Assembly (NCBI GenBank): GCA_964386785.1
Contig: CAYLUD010000005.1
Location: 1 to 40,831 of the forward strand
DNA length: 40,831 nt
From: SZAS-3 sp964386785
Lineage (GTDB): Bacteria > Chlamydiota > Chlamydiia > Chlamydiales > JAAKFR01
Reading direction: 5' to 3'
This document shows positions 16,886 through 25,672 of this stretch, one piece after another. The translations under genes were made by a program, and so were the position numbers. The notes under the pieces are model-generated. The model worked only from the letters and a program-made list of their open reading frames with translations. It was not told the origin of the DNA and did no database searches. Each line of letters starts with the position of its first letter. The first letter of the stretch is position 1.

Positions 16886-18143
16886 ATCAAAACGTATAGT
16901 AGTTACAGGTATGGGGGTCGTATCCTGTTTTGGTAATGATATCGAAACATTCTATGATTCTCTATTAGCTGGTAAGAGCGGCGTGCAACTCATTACCCAA
17001 TTTCCTTGTGAAGATTATCCCACTCGATTTGCAGCTTCTGTGCCTGATTTTGATCCAGGAGAATATGTCGATAAAAAATTGGCTCGCCGTGCAGATCGCG
17101 TGATCACCTTTAGTTTGGTTGCTGGAAAAAAAGCAATGGAACAGGCTGGCTTTTCTCTTGGGCAATTAGAGGGGTTAGATCTTCACCGATGTGGTGTCAT
17201 TATCGGGTCTGGCATGGGTGGTTTGTCTACCTTTCAAGAAGGAGTCCAGACTTTGTTAGAAAAAGGATACCGTAGGGTTTCTCCATTTTTTATTCCGTTT
17301 ATTATCACCAATATGTCAGGAGCCCTTCTCGCTATTGATTTAGGATTCATGGGTCCAAATTATTCTATCTCTACAGCCTGTGCTACAGGAAATCATAGTA
17401 TCATTGCTGCCGCAAACCATATCCGTATGGGACATGCGGATCTCATGATTTGCGGTGGAGCAGAAGCAGCAGTTTCGGAAGTCGGGCTTTCCGGATTTGT
17501 AGCTAACCGAGCTCTTTCCACACGTAATGAAGATCCAGCTGCAGCCTGTCGCCCTTGGGATCGTAGTCGCGATGGCTTTGTTTTAGGTGAAGGGGCTGGG
17601 GTCCTGGTTCTGGAAAGTTTAGAGCATGCTCAGAAACGAGGCGCTACAATCCTGGCCGAATACAAAGGTGGTTGGGTGAATTGTGATGCATATCATATGA
17701 CAGCGCCTCGAGAAGATGGCGCAGGGATTGCTCGTTGCATAGAGCAAGCCCTCCTCGATGGGAATGTGGATCCTTCTGAAGTCAATTACGTCAATGCTCA
17801 CGCTACTTCCACACCGTTAGGTGACCTTTCTGAGCCCCGTGCTCTGTACCACGTGTTCGGAGAACATGCCAATCAGATTAAAATGAATGCAACAAAATCG
17901 ATGATCGGACATTGCCTAGGGGCAGCAGGGGGAGTCGAGGCGATTGTTACGATTCAGGCTATCCTAAGAAATACACTTCACCCGACAATCAATATCTCAG
18001 ATCCTGAGCCAGATTTACGCGGCATTGACATTGTGCCCAATATAGCGAAGGACTTTACAGTGAATGTGGCTCTATCCAATTCATTTGGGTTTGGAGGACA
18101 TAACTCGACAGTCGCCTTTAAGAGATTTGTGCCATCTTTATAA
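16875..18143 (+). CDS. fabF: 3-oxoacyl-[ACP] synthase II FabF
   Basis: FabF (KAS II) condenses malonyl-ACP with acyl-ACP in fatty-acid elongation. The 422-residue protein starts RIVVTGMGVVSCFGND and has the catalytic cysteine at about 169 in STACATGNHSI. The two catalytic histidines lie in NAHATSTPLGD and IGHCLGAAGG, giving the Cys-His-His triad. The end is SNSFGFGGHNSTV. An in-frame extension upstream overlaps rsfS. The ATG at 16875 gives the usual length. It lies 10 bases into the rsfS tail, so the two are co-transcribed. It is followed by 709 bases without an intact gene. Confidence 0.97.
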   Translation: MADKSKRIVVTGMGVVSCFGNDIETFYDSLLAGKSGVQLITQFPCEDYPTRFAASVPDFDPGEYVDKKLARRADRVITFSLVAGKKAMEQAGFSLGQLEGLDLHRCGVIIGSGMGGLSTFQEGVQTLLEKGYRRVSPFFIPFIITNMSGALLAIDLGFMGPNYSISTACATGNHSIIAAANHIRMGHADLMICGGAEAAVSEVGLSGFVANRALSTRNEDPAAACRPWDRSRDGFVLGEGAGVLVLESLEHAQKRGATILAEYKGGWVNCDAYHMTAPREDGAGIARCIEQALLDGNVDPSEVNYVNAHATSTPLGDLSEPRALYHVFGEHANQIKMNATKSMIGHCLGAAGGVEAIVTIQAILRNTLHPTINISDPEPDLRGIDIVPNIAKDFTVNVALSNSFGFGGHNSTVAFKRFVPSL

Positions 18144-18168
18144 TTGAATCTTTTTGGATGCAATTCGT

Positions 18169-18503
18169 CTAATCGGTGAGGTATATGACGGCGCCCGTGT
18201 CCCGTCTTAAGACAAGGGTCTTTTGCAAAGGAGATGCAAAACCGGTTCCTTGTTCGGTAGGAACGACACCCGTGGCGAATCTTTCCCAGTGCCGAAAAGA
18301 TGACGAGCACATGTTGAAGGAGCATCAACAAGTCCTCGAACTCCTCGTAATATTGAGGAGGAGAGGGTTCCGGTGTAGGGTCTATCCCCACGGCTTCTTC
18401 AAGAACAGGGAAAAGAGTAGCGGGGGTGTTGGACACGCTTATGGTAGTTGTGTCAACAGGCTCAGGGTTCTATTTCTTCTGGAGCCCTGGCTTTTTTATC
18501 CAT
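18169..18503 (-). pseudogene. Frameshifted remnant of a proline-rich unknown protein
   Basis: Minus-strand reading from an ATG at 18503 gives MDKKARAPEEIEP. A one-base shift then allows PVDTTTISVSNTPATLFPVLEEAV and an acidic, proline-rich stretch ending near LLMLLQHVLVIFSALGK. After a second shift the frame reads RFATGVVPTEQGTGFASPL ... VIYLTD and stops at 18169. Each piece is protein-like and they join in order, which suggests a gene of about 110 codons with two frameshifts. I do not recognise it. The alternative is a chance run of open frames, so only moderate weight is justified. Confidence 0.35.
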
Positions 18504-18747
18504 TTGACCTGAAAAAATTGAGCACTCCATGACCAAGATGCACCACGCCCGATTCGATTAGTTGGTGATTTCCGCTGTCATTTCCACATCCCATCAATAT
18601 AGAAGAAATCGGAACCCCATCCAAGGCAACCGTTACCTGTATGGTTGCATATCCACCTTCTAGGCATTGACAAACTGACCGCTGATCATTACCATCGACA
18701 GTAGGACATAGGGTTGTAAGTCTTGATGACGATTTCCTCCCCCCATT
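18496..18747 (-). pseudogene. Possible C-terminal fragment of an unknown protein
   Basis: An 84-codon minus-strand open stretch without an obvious start contains VCQCLEGGYATIQVTVALDG and LMGCGNDSGNHQLIESGVV and ends NFFRSNG. Its TAA overlaps the ATG of the next remnant (ATGGATAA), which resembles stop/start coupling in an operon. No family was recognised. The remaining bases to 18852 show no gene, repeat or terminator that I can support. Confidence 0.25.
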
Positions 18748-18852
18748 CTAGGGGTGGTTTGTGTATCAATAACCTATCAACATGTCGCACTCTTGAACCT
18801 TCTTCTCATTCATTCAACTCGAATGAGTGCGTAACATTGTTAGGGATGAGCT

Positions 18853-19254
18853 ATGATTCGTAGTTTTGGAGTAATTCCCATAATAAAGCGAACCCAAGGG
18901 ATCGAAGTGCTGATGGTGCAGCATCGTCAAGGACACTGGTCTTTCCCCAAAGGACATGCCGAAGCAGAAGAAACAGAACACCAGACTGCAAGGCGAGAAT
19001 TGCAGGAAGAAACAGGACTACAGATTGTCGAATGGCTTCCTATGGAACCTGTCATCGAAGAATACGATATGGATCAAGGACCGAAACGAGTCACGTACTT
19101 CCTGGCTTGGGTAAAAGGATCCATTGTAGTACAGATTGAAGAATTATCAGCCTACCGCTGGGTATCGTTACAAGAAGCCCAACAGCTAGCTACATTTCCA
19201 GCCACGCAACAACTCGTACATGCAATATCCGCTCGTCTATCTCTGCTTGCCTAA
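18853..19254 (+). CDS. Nudix hydrolase (Ap4A hydrolase type)
   Basis: A 133-residue protein with a complete Nudix box GX5EX7REUXEEXGU at 34-56 (GHAEAEETEHQTARRELQEETGL). Family enzymes cleave nucleoside diphosphates linked to another moiety, using Mg2+ held by the box glutamates. Overall layout (short VIPI start, HWSFPKGH before the box, TYFLAWV after it) fits the bis(5'-nucleosyl)-tetraphosphatase group. The corresponding C. trachomatis gene next to ppa was, as I recall, characterised as an Ap4A hydrolase. AGGGATGAG precedes the ATG. It converges on ppa with a 24-base gap. Confidence 0.9.
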   Translation: MIRSFGVIPIIKRTQGIEVLMVQHRQGHWSFPKGHAEAEETEHQTARRELQEETGLQIVEWLPMEPVIEEYDMDQGPKRVTYFLAWVKGSIVVQIEELSAYRWVSLQEAQQLATFPATQQLVHAISARLSLLA

Positions 19255-19278
19255 ATCATAGGCGCCGCCAATAGAAGA

Positions 19279-19959
19279 TCAGGCATCCTCGCCAGAGAGG
19301 GGAGTCTGCATAGAGACAAAGAGCTCTTCATAATCCAACATGCCTAAACGAATAATTTCGTGGGCCTCTTCGCGATTATAGAGATCTGCAATTTCTAATC
19401 GACGATTCTGACCTCTCAAGTCATCTGGAGATTCTTTGTATGTAAGAAAATAATGGCATAAGCGATCGATTAGATTCATGGGACAGTCCTTTAACTCACG
19501 AATGTGTTCATAGACTAAGTCGTCTTTTAGAATCGCAATGATTTTATCGTCCGCTTCATTTCCATCTATGGCACGAATGCCTCCAATCGGAATTGCCGTG
19601 ACAAGGATGTCTCCCTTTTGAATGGATTTTTCTGTCAAAATGCAAATATCAAGAGGGTCCCCATCTCCAGCTACAGAGGAGCGCTTTAGCTGTTTCGCGC
19701 AATGATCACCTACTCGTTTTCCAGAATAGGTGCGTGGGATCAATCCATAAAGACTAGGACAGAAATTCGAGTACTTCTGAGGACGATCCGCCTTTAACAA
19801 TCCAGTCGATTTATCCAATTCAAATTTGATGTTGTCTGTGGGTACAATTTCGACATAGCAATGCAGCTCCTCAGGAGCTTGTTCACCTAAATCAACCCCA
19901 TGCCAAGGGTGGGCTCTATAAAAAAAATTTTGCAGATCTAATAAGGAGGATTTTTTCAT
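19279..19959 (-). CDS. ppa: Inorganic pyrophosphatase (family I)
   Basis: Hydrolyses pyrophosphate to phosphate, pulling biosynthetic reactions forward. The 226-residue protein has the family I metal signature D-X-D-P-L-D as GDGDPLDICIL, with Asp99, Asp101 and Asp104 as ligands. Other conserved parts are KFELDKSTGLLKADRP and the YGLIPRTYSG block, plus DGNEADDKIIAI. It is somewhat longer than the 175-residue E. coli enzyme, with an N-terminal extension typical of chlamydial proteins. It stands back-to-back with ldh, whose ATG is 98 bases away on the other strand, so both promoters lie in 19960-20057. Confidence 0.95.
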   Translation of the reverse strand: MKKSSLLDLQNFFYRAHPWHGVDLGEQAPEELHCYVEIVPTDNIKFELDKSTGLLKADRPQKYSNFCPSLYGLIPRTYSGKRVGDHCAKQLKRSSVAGDGDPLDICILTEKSIQKGDILVTAIPIGGIRAIDGNEADDKIIAILKDDLVYEHIRELKDCPMNLIDRLCHYFLTYKESPDDLRGQNRRLEIADLYNREEAHEIIRLGMLDYEELFVSMQTPLSGEDA

Positions 19960-20057
19960 GCCAAAACGCTACCAAACCCTAGTAAAGAAGGCAATAAAAT
20001 TGACTCGAACTCTAAAAATGGAGTACAATGGAATAATTTTGAAACAGGAGAGTCAGG

Positions 20058-21134
20058 ATGTCCAAAACCTCTAAAGAGTGGAAAATCAATGGATTTGAAC
20101 GAGTGGTAGAGTATAAAGATCCCGCTACTCAGTTGCATGCGTTGATTGCGATTCACAATACGCGACTGGGACCCGCTCTAGGAGGTATTCGTGCTTATCC
20201 ATATGCTTCCTTGGACCAAGCTCTTACAGATGTGACTAGGTTAGCTCAGGGAATGAGCTATAAGGCGGCTGTTGCGGAGACAGGTACTGGTGGGGGTAAG
20301 TCGGTGATCCTGTTACAGCCAGGTCAAAAGAAAACACCTCAACTGCTGCATGCCTTTGCAGATTTGGTCAATCAATTTGAGGGGCAATATATCTGTGCAG
20401 TCGACTATGGCATTCATCAAGATGACCTATCTGTTGTTGCGCAGCGAACCAAGTATGTTGTTGGTTTTTCCAATACAAGCGGAGACCCATCCAGATTTAC
20501 ATCGTACGGCTGTTTTTTAGGATTACAAGCCACAGCGCAATATCTGTGGGGCTCTCCTTCTCTTCAGGGAAAAAGAATTGCGGTACAGGGCTTAGGAGCT
20601 ACAGGAAAATGGTTGCTCCACTGGTTGTTTTGGGAAGGGGCGGAATTGTTTGTTAATGATATTGATCCTGTCAAAGTGCAGGAGGCTGAGCGAGATTTCG
20701 CGGCTACTTATGTAGAGGACATTCTATCCGTAGAGTGTGATATCTTGGCTCCTTGCGCTTTAGGAGGAGTGTTCCATCAGAATCAAATTCGCCAATTGCG
20801 TTGCCAGGCTATTGCAGGTACAGCCAATAATCAACTCCTCCATCCTGAAGATGGAAAAAGAATTCATGAGAGGGGTATTCTCTATGCTCCTGACTTTGTG
20901 ATTAATGCAGGTGGCTTGATCAATGTGTGTCAAGAAATTCGTCCCGAAGGTTACAATGCGCATCAAGCTCGCCAGAGTGTCGGGGTACTGTTTCCGCTTC
21001 TTTCGCGTATTTTTAATATTGCAAAAGAAAAAAAAGTGCCCACTCAACAAATTGCTCAAGAGATCGCAGAGTATCATCTTGATGCTGGGGTTGGGAAGCG
21101 TCAGGTAGAGCCTGTTTTCCATACCAATCCCTGA
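20058..21134 (+). CDS. ldh: Leucine dehydrogenase (Glu/Leu/Phe/Val family)
   Basis: NAD-dependent oxidative deamination of branched-chain amino acids, or the reverse amination. The 358 residues have GGIRAYPY and the two active-site lysines at 69 (MSYKAAVAE) and 81 (TGGGKSVI), almost exactly the Lys68 and Lys80 positions of Bacillus leucine dehydrogenase. The Rossmann NAD loop is GLGATGKW, then NDID and AGTANNQL follow. The gene sits where C. trachomatis carries ldh. CAGGAGAGTCAGG precedes the ATG. Phenylalanine or valine dehydrogenase activity cannot be excluded from sequence alone. Confidence 0.92.
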   Translation: MSKTSKEWKINGFERVVEYKDPATQLHALIAIHNTRLGPALGGIRAYPYASLDQALTDVTRLAQGMSYKAAVAETGTGGGKSVILLQPGQKKTPQLLHAFADLVNQFEGQYICAVDYGIHQDDLSVVAQRTKYVVGFSNTSGDPSRFTSYGCFLGLQATAQYLWGSPSLQGKRIAVQGLGATGKWLLHWLFWEGAELFVNDIDPVKVQEAERDFAATYVEDILSVECDILAPCALGGVFHQNQIRQLRCQAIAGTANNQLLHPEDGKRIHERGILYAPDFVINAGGLINVCQEIRPEGYNAHQARQSVGVLFPLLSRIFNIAKEKKVPTQQIAQEIAEYHLDAGVGKRQVEPVFHTNP

Positions 21135-21152
21135 ATGGGAGAATGAGGTTCT

Positions 21153-23825
21153 ATGCGTATTGTGCCAGTCATCCTTGCATGGCTTTTGCGTTGCATTCTG
21201 CGACTTCGATATCAAGTGTCCTGGAAGGGGAGCTCATATCATCCCAGTAGAAAAGGTACGCTGATCCTAGCTAATCATCCAGCACTAGTAGATCCTTTAT
21301 TGTTAACCGCTTACTTGTGGCCTAAGACAAAATTTCACCCTGTTGCTGCTGATTTTTTATCGCAGAGCAATGCCATTCGATGGGGGATGGGGTGGTTTCA
21401 TCCCCTGTATGTGCCTGTGTTTGATGCATCGAATAACAGTTACAAGCAGTATCGTATCGATCAGGCCTACGAAAAAATATTGAATCTTCTAAACAGAGGA
21501 GAATCGATCCTTATCTATCCATCCGGGGAGCTTAAGGGACAGGGTAGGGAAGAGATAGGAGGGGCTTCAGGTGTCTATCACTTGCTCCAACATGCACCTG
21601 ATATTGAGATCTATATGATTCGCACAACAGGTCTTTGGGGCAGCATGTTTTCTAGGGCCCTAACGGGCAAGTCTCCCGATATTCTACCAGCTTTTTGGCA
21701 AGGTTTTCTTTGGATTTGTAAGAATCTTATTTTCTTTACCCCCAAGCGCAAACTTACTCTACATGCTGAATATGCTACAGATACATTTCCTAGAAAAGGA
21801 ACGAAAAAAGAGATCAATGTCTTTTTAGAGAATTGGTTTAATGCAAATGGGCCAGAGCCGCTTACCCTTGTTTCGTACCATTTTGCCAAGATCCTCCTAC
21901 CTAAGATCGCCGATCGTCCCATGCAACCTTTTTTTTCTATAGAGAAGGTGCCTGCGAATACGAAAGAACTTGTATATGCAGAAATAGCACAGTTAGCTGG
22001 AGTGGAAGTAGAATCCCTACATCCTGGATTACAGCTTTCCCATGATCTAGGACTCGATTCATTGGATCGTTCTCAGTTAGTCTTACTTCTACGCGAGTCC
22101 TTTGGTGTATTAAATGTCCCCGTATTGCAATTAACAACCGTAGGCGTAGTCTTAGGCCTTGCAGCTCGTTTACTTTCTGTTGATGAAGGGGATATGGATG
22201 AGCTGGAACTGAAAACGCCAGATTGGGAAGATAGCCACGGGCGACCTCAGATGATCTATCCAGAGGGAAACACCTTGATTGAAAATTTCTTCCTTACTGC
22301 CGATCGACTAGGTGGATGGGTCGCTGCTGTAGACCCGGCTTTAGGAGAAGTCTCGTATCAGCGTATGAAGTGGGCGATCCTCGTCTTAGCCCAGAGTATT
22401 CGCAAACTACCCGGCACCTATATTGGAGTGCTACTACCTGCATCGATTGCCGCTAATGTATTGATCTTTGCCATCCAATTGGCAGGCAAAGTACCCGTCA
22501 TGATCAATTGGACATTGGGTGGGCATACCTTACGTTCTATCGTGGAGCAAACGCAGATTCAGGTTACATTGAGTTCTTGGAAAGTCTTGAACAAATTGGA
22601 TAACATTGACTTGAGTATCCTAGATCAGCAAATTCTTACCCTAGAAGAAATGAAGCAGGGGACCTCATTATTTACCTTGCTCTTCTCTTGGGTGCAATCT
22701 CATTTCTCTACTCGTTACTTACTCCGTATGTGGCGTGTTTCGCCAGACCCTCAGGCTACGGCAGTAGTCTTGTTTACTAGCGGTACAGAAAATGTACCAA
22801 AAGCCGTACCCCTCACACACCACAATTTGATATCGAACCAACGAGCAGCTCTATCCCTATTCCCCATCCATAATGAGGATGCCTTAATTAGCTTTTTGCC
22901 CCCATTTCATTCCTTTGGTTTTTCTGTCACAGGCATTCTTCCTTTGTTAATTGGTTGGCGCGTAGCGTATTTGCCGAATCCCACACAGAGTCGACGCTTA
23001 GTGCAGGCGATTCAACGCTGGAAGATTACTACAGTATGTGGTGTCCCTACCTTCTTAAGAATGATGATACGCAGTGGCGATGCAGAGCAATTACGTTCTG
23101 TACAGTTACTGATTTCTGGAGCAGAAAGCATTCCGGATGCCTTATTAGAGGAATGCCGGCATGTGATGCCAAAAGCAGAAATTTTGGAAGGGTATGGAAT
23201 TACCGAATGTTCTCCTATTCTTACGATGACCCCGCCAGGTCTCCCTCGTGTAGGTGTAGGCCGCCCCTTACCTGGTATTGAACTGTTAATTATAGACCCA
23301 GATAGAGGCGTTGCATTACCTAAAGGTACGATGGGATTGGTTCTAGCAAGAGGTCCTAATGTCTTCTCTGGATACCTGTTTCACAACCACAATACGAATC
23401 CATTTATGGAGAGGGATGGTGTGCAGTGGTATGTCACAGGAGATCTAGGAGTCTTGGATGAACAGAATAATCTCACACTGATGGGACGCTTGAAACGTTT
23501 TGTAAAAATCGGTGGCGAAATGGTAGGATTAGGAGGAATAGAACTTCTTCTTCAAGAGATAGCCAAGAAAGGAAAATGGGGGCCTATTCCGGAAACGCCA
23601 TCTTTTGCTGTCTGTGCGTTAGGTGAAGGGGATGATAAGACTCAATTACACCTCTTTTCACCTCTACCTATCACAAAACAAGAAGCTAATGAAGTATTAC
23701 GAGAACAGGGTATGAGTAATTTAGTTCGCATCACGGCAGTGCATGCTGTGCATGCCATTCCTTTGCTTGGATCTGGAAAAATTAATTATAGGCAACTCCA
23801 TGCACAATATCTCAGTCGAGACTGA
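21153..23825 (+). CDS. PlsC-like acyltransferase / acyl carrier / acyl-ACP synthetase fusion
   Basis: An 890-residue three-part protein. Residues about 1-230 form a PlsC-type acyltransferase with the HX4D motif at His42-Asp47 (NHPALVD) and the substrate motif YPSGELKGQ. Residues about 265-345 resemble an acyl carrier domain, with Ser303 in GLDSLDR as the expected phosphopantetheine site. Residues about 370-890 form an AMP-binding ligase with TSGTENVPKA near 541-550, EGYGITECSP and YVTGDLGVLD. The design fits Aas-type recycling of lysophospholipid with activation of host or free fatty acids. In C. trachomatis the acyltransferase and Aas are, as I recall, separate adjacent genes without an ACP domain. 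GAGG stands 4 bases before the ATG. Confidence 0.88.
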   Translation: MRIVPVILAWLLRCILRLRYQVSWKGSSYHPSRKGTLILANHPALVDPLLLTAYLWPKTKFHPVAADFLSQSNAIRWGMGWFHPLYVPVFDASNNSYKQYRIDQAYEKILNLLNRGESILIYPSGELKGQGREEIGGASGVYHLLQHAPDIEIYMIRTTGLWGSMFSRALTGKSPDILPAFWQGFLWICKNLIFFTPKRKLTLHAEYATDTFPRKGTKKEINVFLENWFNANGPEPLTLVSYHFAKILLPKIADRPMQPFFSIEKVPANTKELVYAEIAQLAGVEVESLHPGLQLSHDLGLDSLDRSQLVLLLRESFGVLNVPVLQLTTVGVVLGLAARLLSVDEGDMDELELKTPDWEDSHGRPQMIYPEGNTLIENFFLTADRLGGWVAAVDPALGEVSYQRMKWAILVLAQSIRKLPGTYIGVLLPASIAANVLIFAIQLAGKVPVMINWTLGGHTLRSIVEQTQIQVTLSSWKVLNKLDNIDLSILDQQILTLEEMKQGTSLFTLLFSWVQSHFSTRYLLRMWRVSPDPQATAVVLFTSGTENVPKAVPLTHHNLISNQRAALSLFPIHNEDALISFLPPFHSFGFSVTGILPLLIGWRVAYLPNPTQSRRLVQAIQRWKITTVCGVPTFLRMMIRSGDAEQLRSVQLLISGAESIPDALLEECRHVMPKAEILEGYGITECSPILTMTPPGLPRVGVGRPLPGIELLIIDPDRGVALPKGTMGLVLARGPNVFSGYLFHNHNTNPFMERDGVQWYVTGDLGVLDEQNNLTLMGRLKRFVKIGGEMVGLGGIELLLQEIAKKGKWGPIPETPSFAVCALGEGDDKTQLHLFSPLPITKQEANEVLREQGMSNLVRITAVHAVHAIPLLGSGKINYRQLHAQYLSRD

Positions 23826-23850
23826 TTATGTACAGCCCGTAGGTCCACTT

Positions 23851-25272
23851 ATGCTACGACTCTTCAATACAGAAACACGTACAGTAGAGCCCTTTCAAAG
23901 TGCCAACCCCCCAAAGTTGACACTCTATACTTGTGGGCCTACCGTATATAATCATGCGCATATCGGTAATTTTCGCACCTATGTCTTCGAAGATCTCTTG
24001 CGTAGAACATTGAAATTCTTTGGATATCAAGTCATTCAAGCCATGAATCTGACAGATGTGGATGATAAGACGATTCGAGGAGCAATCCAACAACAAGTCA
24101 CGTTAGAGGAATATGTACAACCGTACAAAACCGCCTTTTTTGTCGATCTAGTTTCTCTCGGCATTGAACCTGTTGAATACTACCCTTGTGCTACAGATTA
24201 TATTTCTCAAATGATCGATGCCATTCAAGTCTTACTTGAAAAGGGCTTTGCTTATCGAAGCGCTGACCAGAGCATTTATTTTTCTATTGATCGGTTTCCC
24301 CAGTATGGGCGTCTATCCCACCTTTGTTTGGATCAGCTGCAATCCGGATCGCGTGCAGCCATTGCATTACATCAAGACGAGTATGAAAAAGAACAAGTGT
24401 CTGATTTTGCCCTTTGGAAAGCCTATGATCCGAATCGAGATGGACAAATCTATTGGGATAGTCCTTTTGGTCCTGGGCGCCCCGGGTGGCATATCGAGTG
24501 TTCTGTCATGGCCATGGAGTTGCTAGGTACCCCTGTCGATATTCATGTAGGTGCAGTAGATAATATCTTTCCTCATCATGAAAATGAAATTGCCCAGTCG
24601 GAGTGTTGTACAGGATCTCCTTTTGTACGGCACTGGCTCCATAGCGAGCATCTGATCGTCAATGGAAAAAAAATGTCTAAGAGCGCAGGGAACTTTTATA
24701 CGCTGCGAGATCTGCTAGATCGCGGGTACCAAGGAAGGGAAGTACGATACCTACTCCTGCAAACCCATTACCGTACTCAATTGAATTTTACATTCGATGG
24801 ATTAGAAGCAGCGCGACAAGCGCTCGTACGATTGGATGCCTTTGCTCAACGTATGCAACAACAGGCACAAGATGAAGCAGCAACGCCAGCACATCGGCAA
24901 TGGCTAGCCGACGTCCATGCAAAATTTCTTGCTGCGCTGGCAGAAGACTTGAATATCTCGGTTGCGTTGGCGGTGCTATTTGATTTGGTGCGCGATGGGA
25001 ATACAGCAGCAGATCAGGGAAAACTGACACCAGGAGATGCCTCGTCGATACTGCTTTTGCTAGAAGAATGGAACCGAATCCTGAGTATCTTTGAATTTAC
25101 ACAAGAGCCCATTCCTCCTCAGATCATAGAGTGGGCTGAAGCTCGACAACAAGCTAGAAAAGAAAAAAATTGGAATCAAGCCGATGCCCTACGACGAGAG
25201 ATTGAATCCGCTGGATTTCGTTTAGAAGATACGACTCAGGGGTTTGTGGTAAAAAAGGCTCCCAACGCTTGA
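23851..25272 (+). CDS. cysS: Cysteinyl-tRNA synthetase CysS
   Basis: Charges tRNA-Cys, whose gene is at the left end of this window. The start at ATG 23851 gives 473 residues beginning MLRLFNTETR, standard for the family. An in-frame ATG at 23800 would overlap the preceding gene. The first zinc cysteine is Cys28 in TLYTCGPTVYN, the class I signature is HIGN at 37-40, DVDDKTI follows, and the second signature is KKMSKS near 273-278. WHIECSVMAMELLG and HHENEIAQSE supply further zinc ligands. It converges with lysS across a 400-base gap. Confidence 0.96.
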   Translation: MLRLFNTETRTVEPFQSANPPKLTLYTCGPTVYNHAHIGNFRTYVFEDLLRRTLKFFGYQVIQAMNLTDVDDKTIRGAIQQQVTLEEYVQPYKTAFFVDLVSLGIEPVEYYPCATDYISQMIDAIQVLLEKGFAYRSADQSIYFSIDRFPQYGRLSHLCLDQLQSGSRAAIALHQDEYEKEQVSDFALWKAYDPNRDGQIYWDSPFGPGRPGWHIECSVMAMELLGTPVDIHVGAVDNIFPHHENEIAQSECCTGSPFVRHWLHSEHLIVNGKKMSKSAGNFYTLRDLLDRGYQGREVRYLLLQTHYRTQLNFTFDGLEAARQALVRLDAFAQRMQQQAQDEAATPAHRQWLADVHAKFLAALAEDLNISVALAVLFDLVRDGNTAADQGKLTPGDASSILLLLEEWNRILSIFEFTQEPIPPQIIEWAEARQQARKEKNWNQADALRREIESAGFRLEDTTQGFVVKKAPNA

Positions 25273-25672
25273 AGTTGGTTTGGATCGATCATGCTCAGGT
25301 TCATAACCTGTACCGGATGCGTGACACCGTTCGGTGCCTGGTGAGTGGGGTTTGATAGGTTGGGCACGGTGTTCTTAATGCGTTGCAAAACAACATTCTG
25401 ATGACTGAAATCAGGTCTTTTTGATCCTCGACAAGGGGCACACATGTGTAAGTCTCCGCCGACGCAATTAAGAAGAGCCAGGAACGAAAGAGCCAATAGA
25501 CTCCTTTCGAAGCTCATTGAGCCAGCTATGTTATACATCTTGGCAATTAGATTACAAAGAAGAACAAATAGGATATACCTATCAGATGCATCTCGACATG
25601 GTATCATTACTGCGGCGCTAGCAATAGATTAGCCTACCGTAACCTCTTTGCAATGAGTTGCTGCGCCATCAC
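25273..25672. other. Intergenic gap between convergent cysS and lysS
   Basis: No gene can be supported. A minus-strand frame from ATG 25517 to 25236 (93 codons) starts with a hydrophobic, lipoprotein-like stretch ALSFLALLNC but lacks a ribosome binding site, overlaps the cysS tail, and has an atypical Asn before Cys. CTGATGACTGAAATCAG followed by a T-rich run (25398-25422) could be a weak terminator for cysS. Confidence 0.4.

Noticed and set aside
25236..25517. Possible small lipoprotein on the minus strand between cysS and lysS
   Set aside because: There is no ribosome binding site, it overlaps the cysS coding end, the lipobox is poor and no family was recognised.
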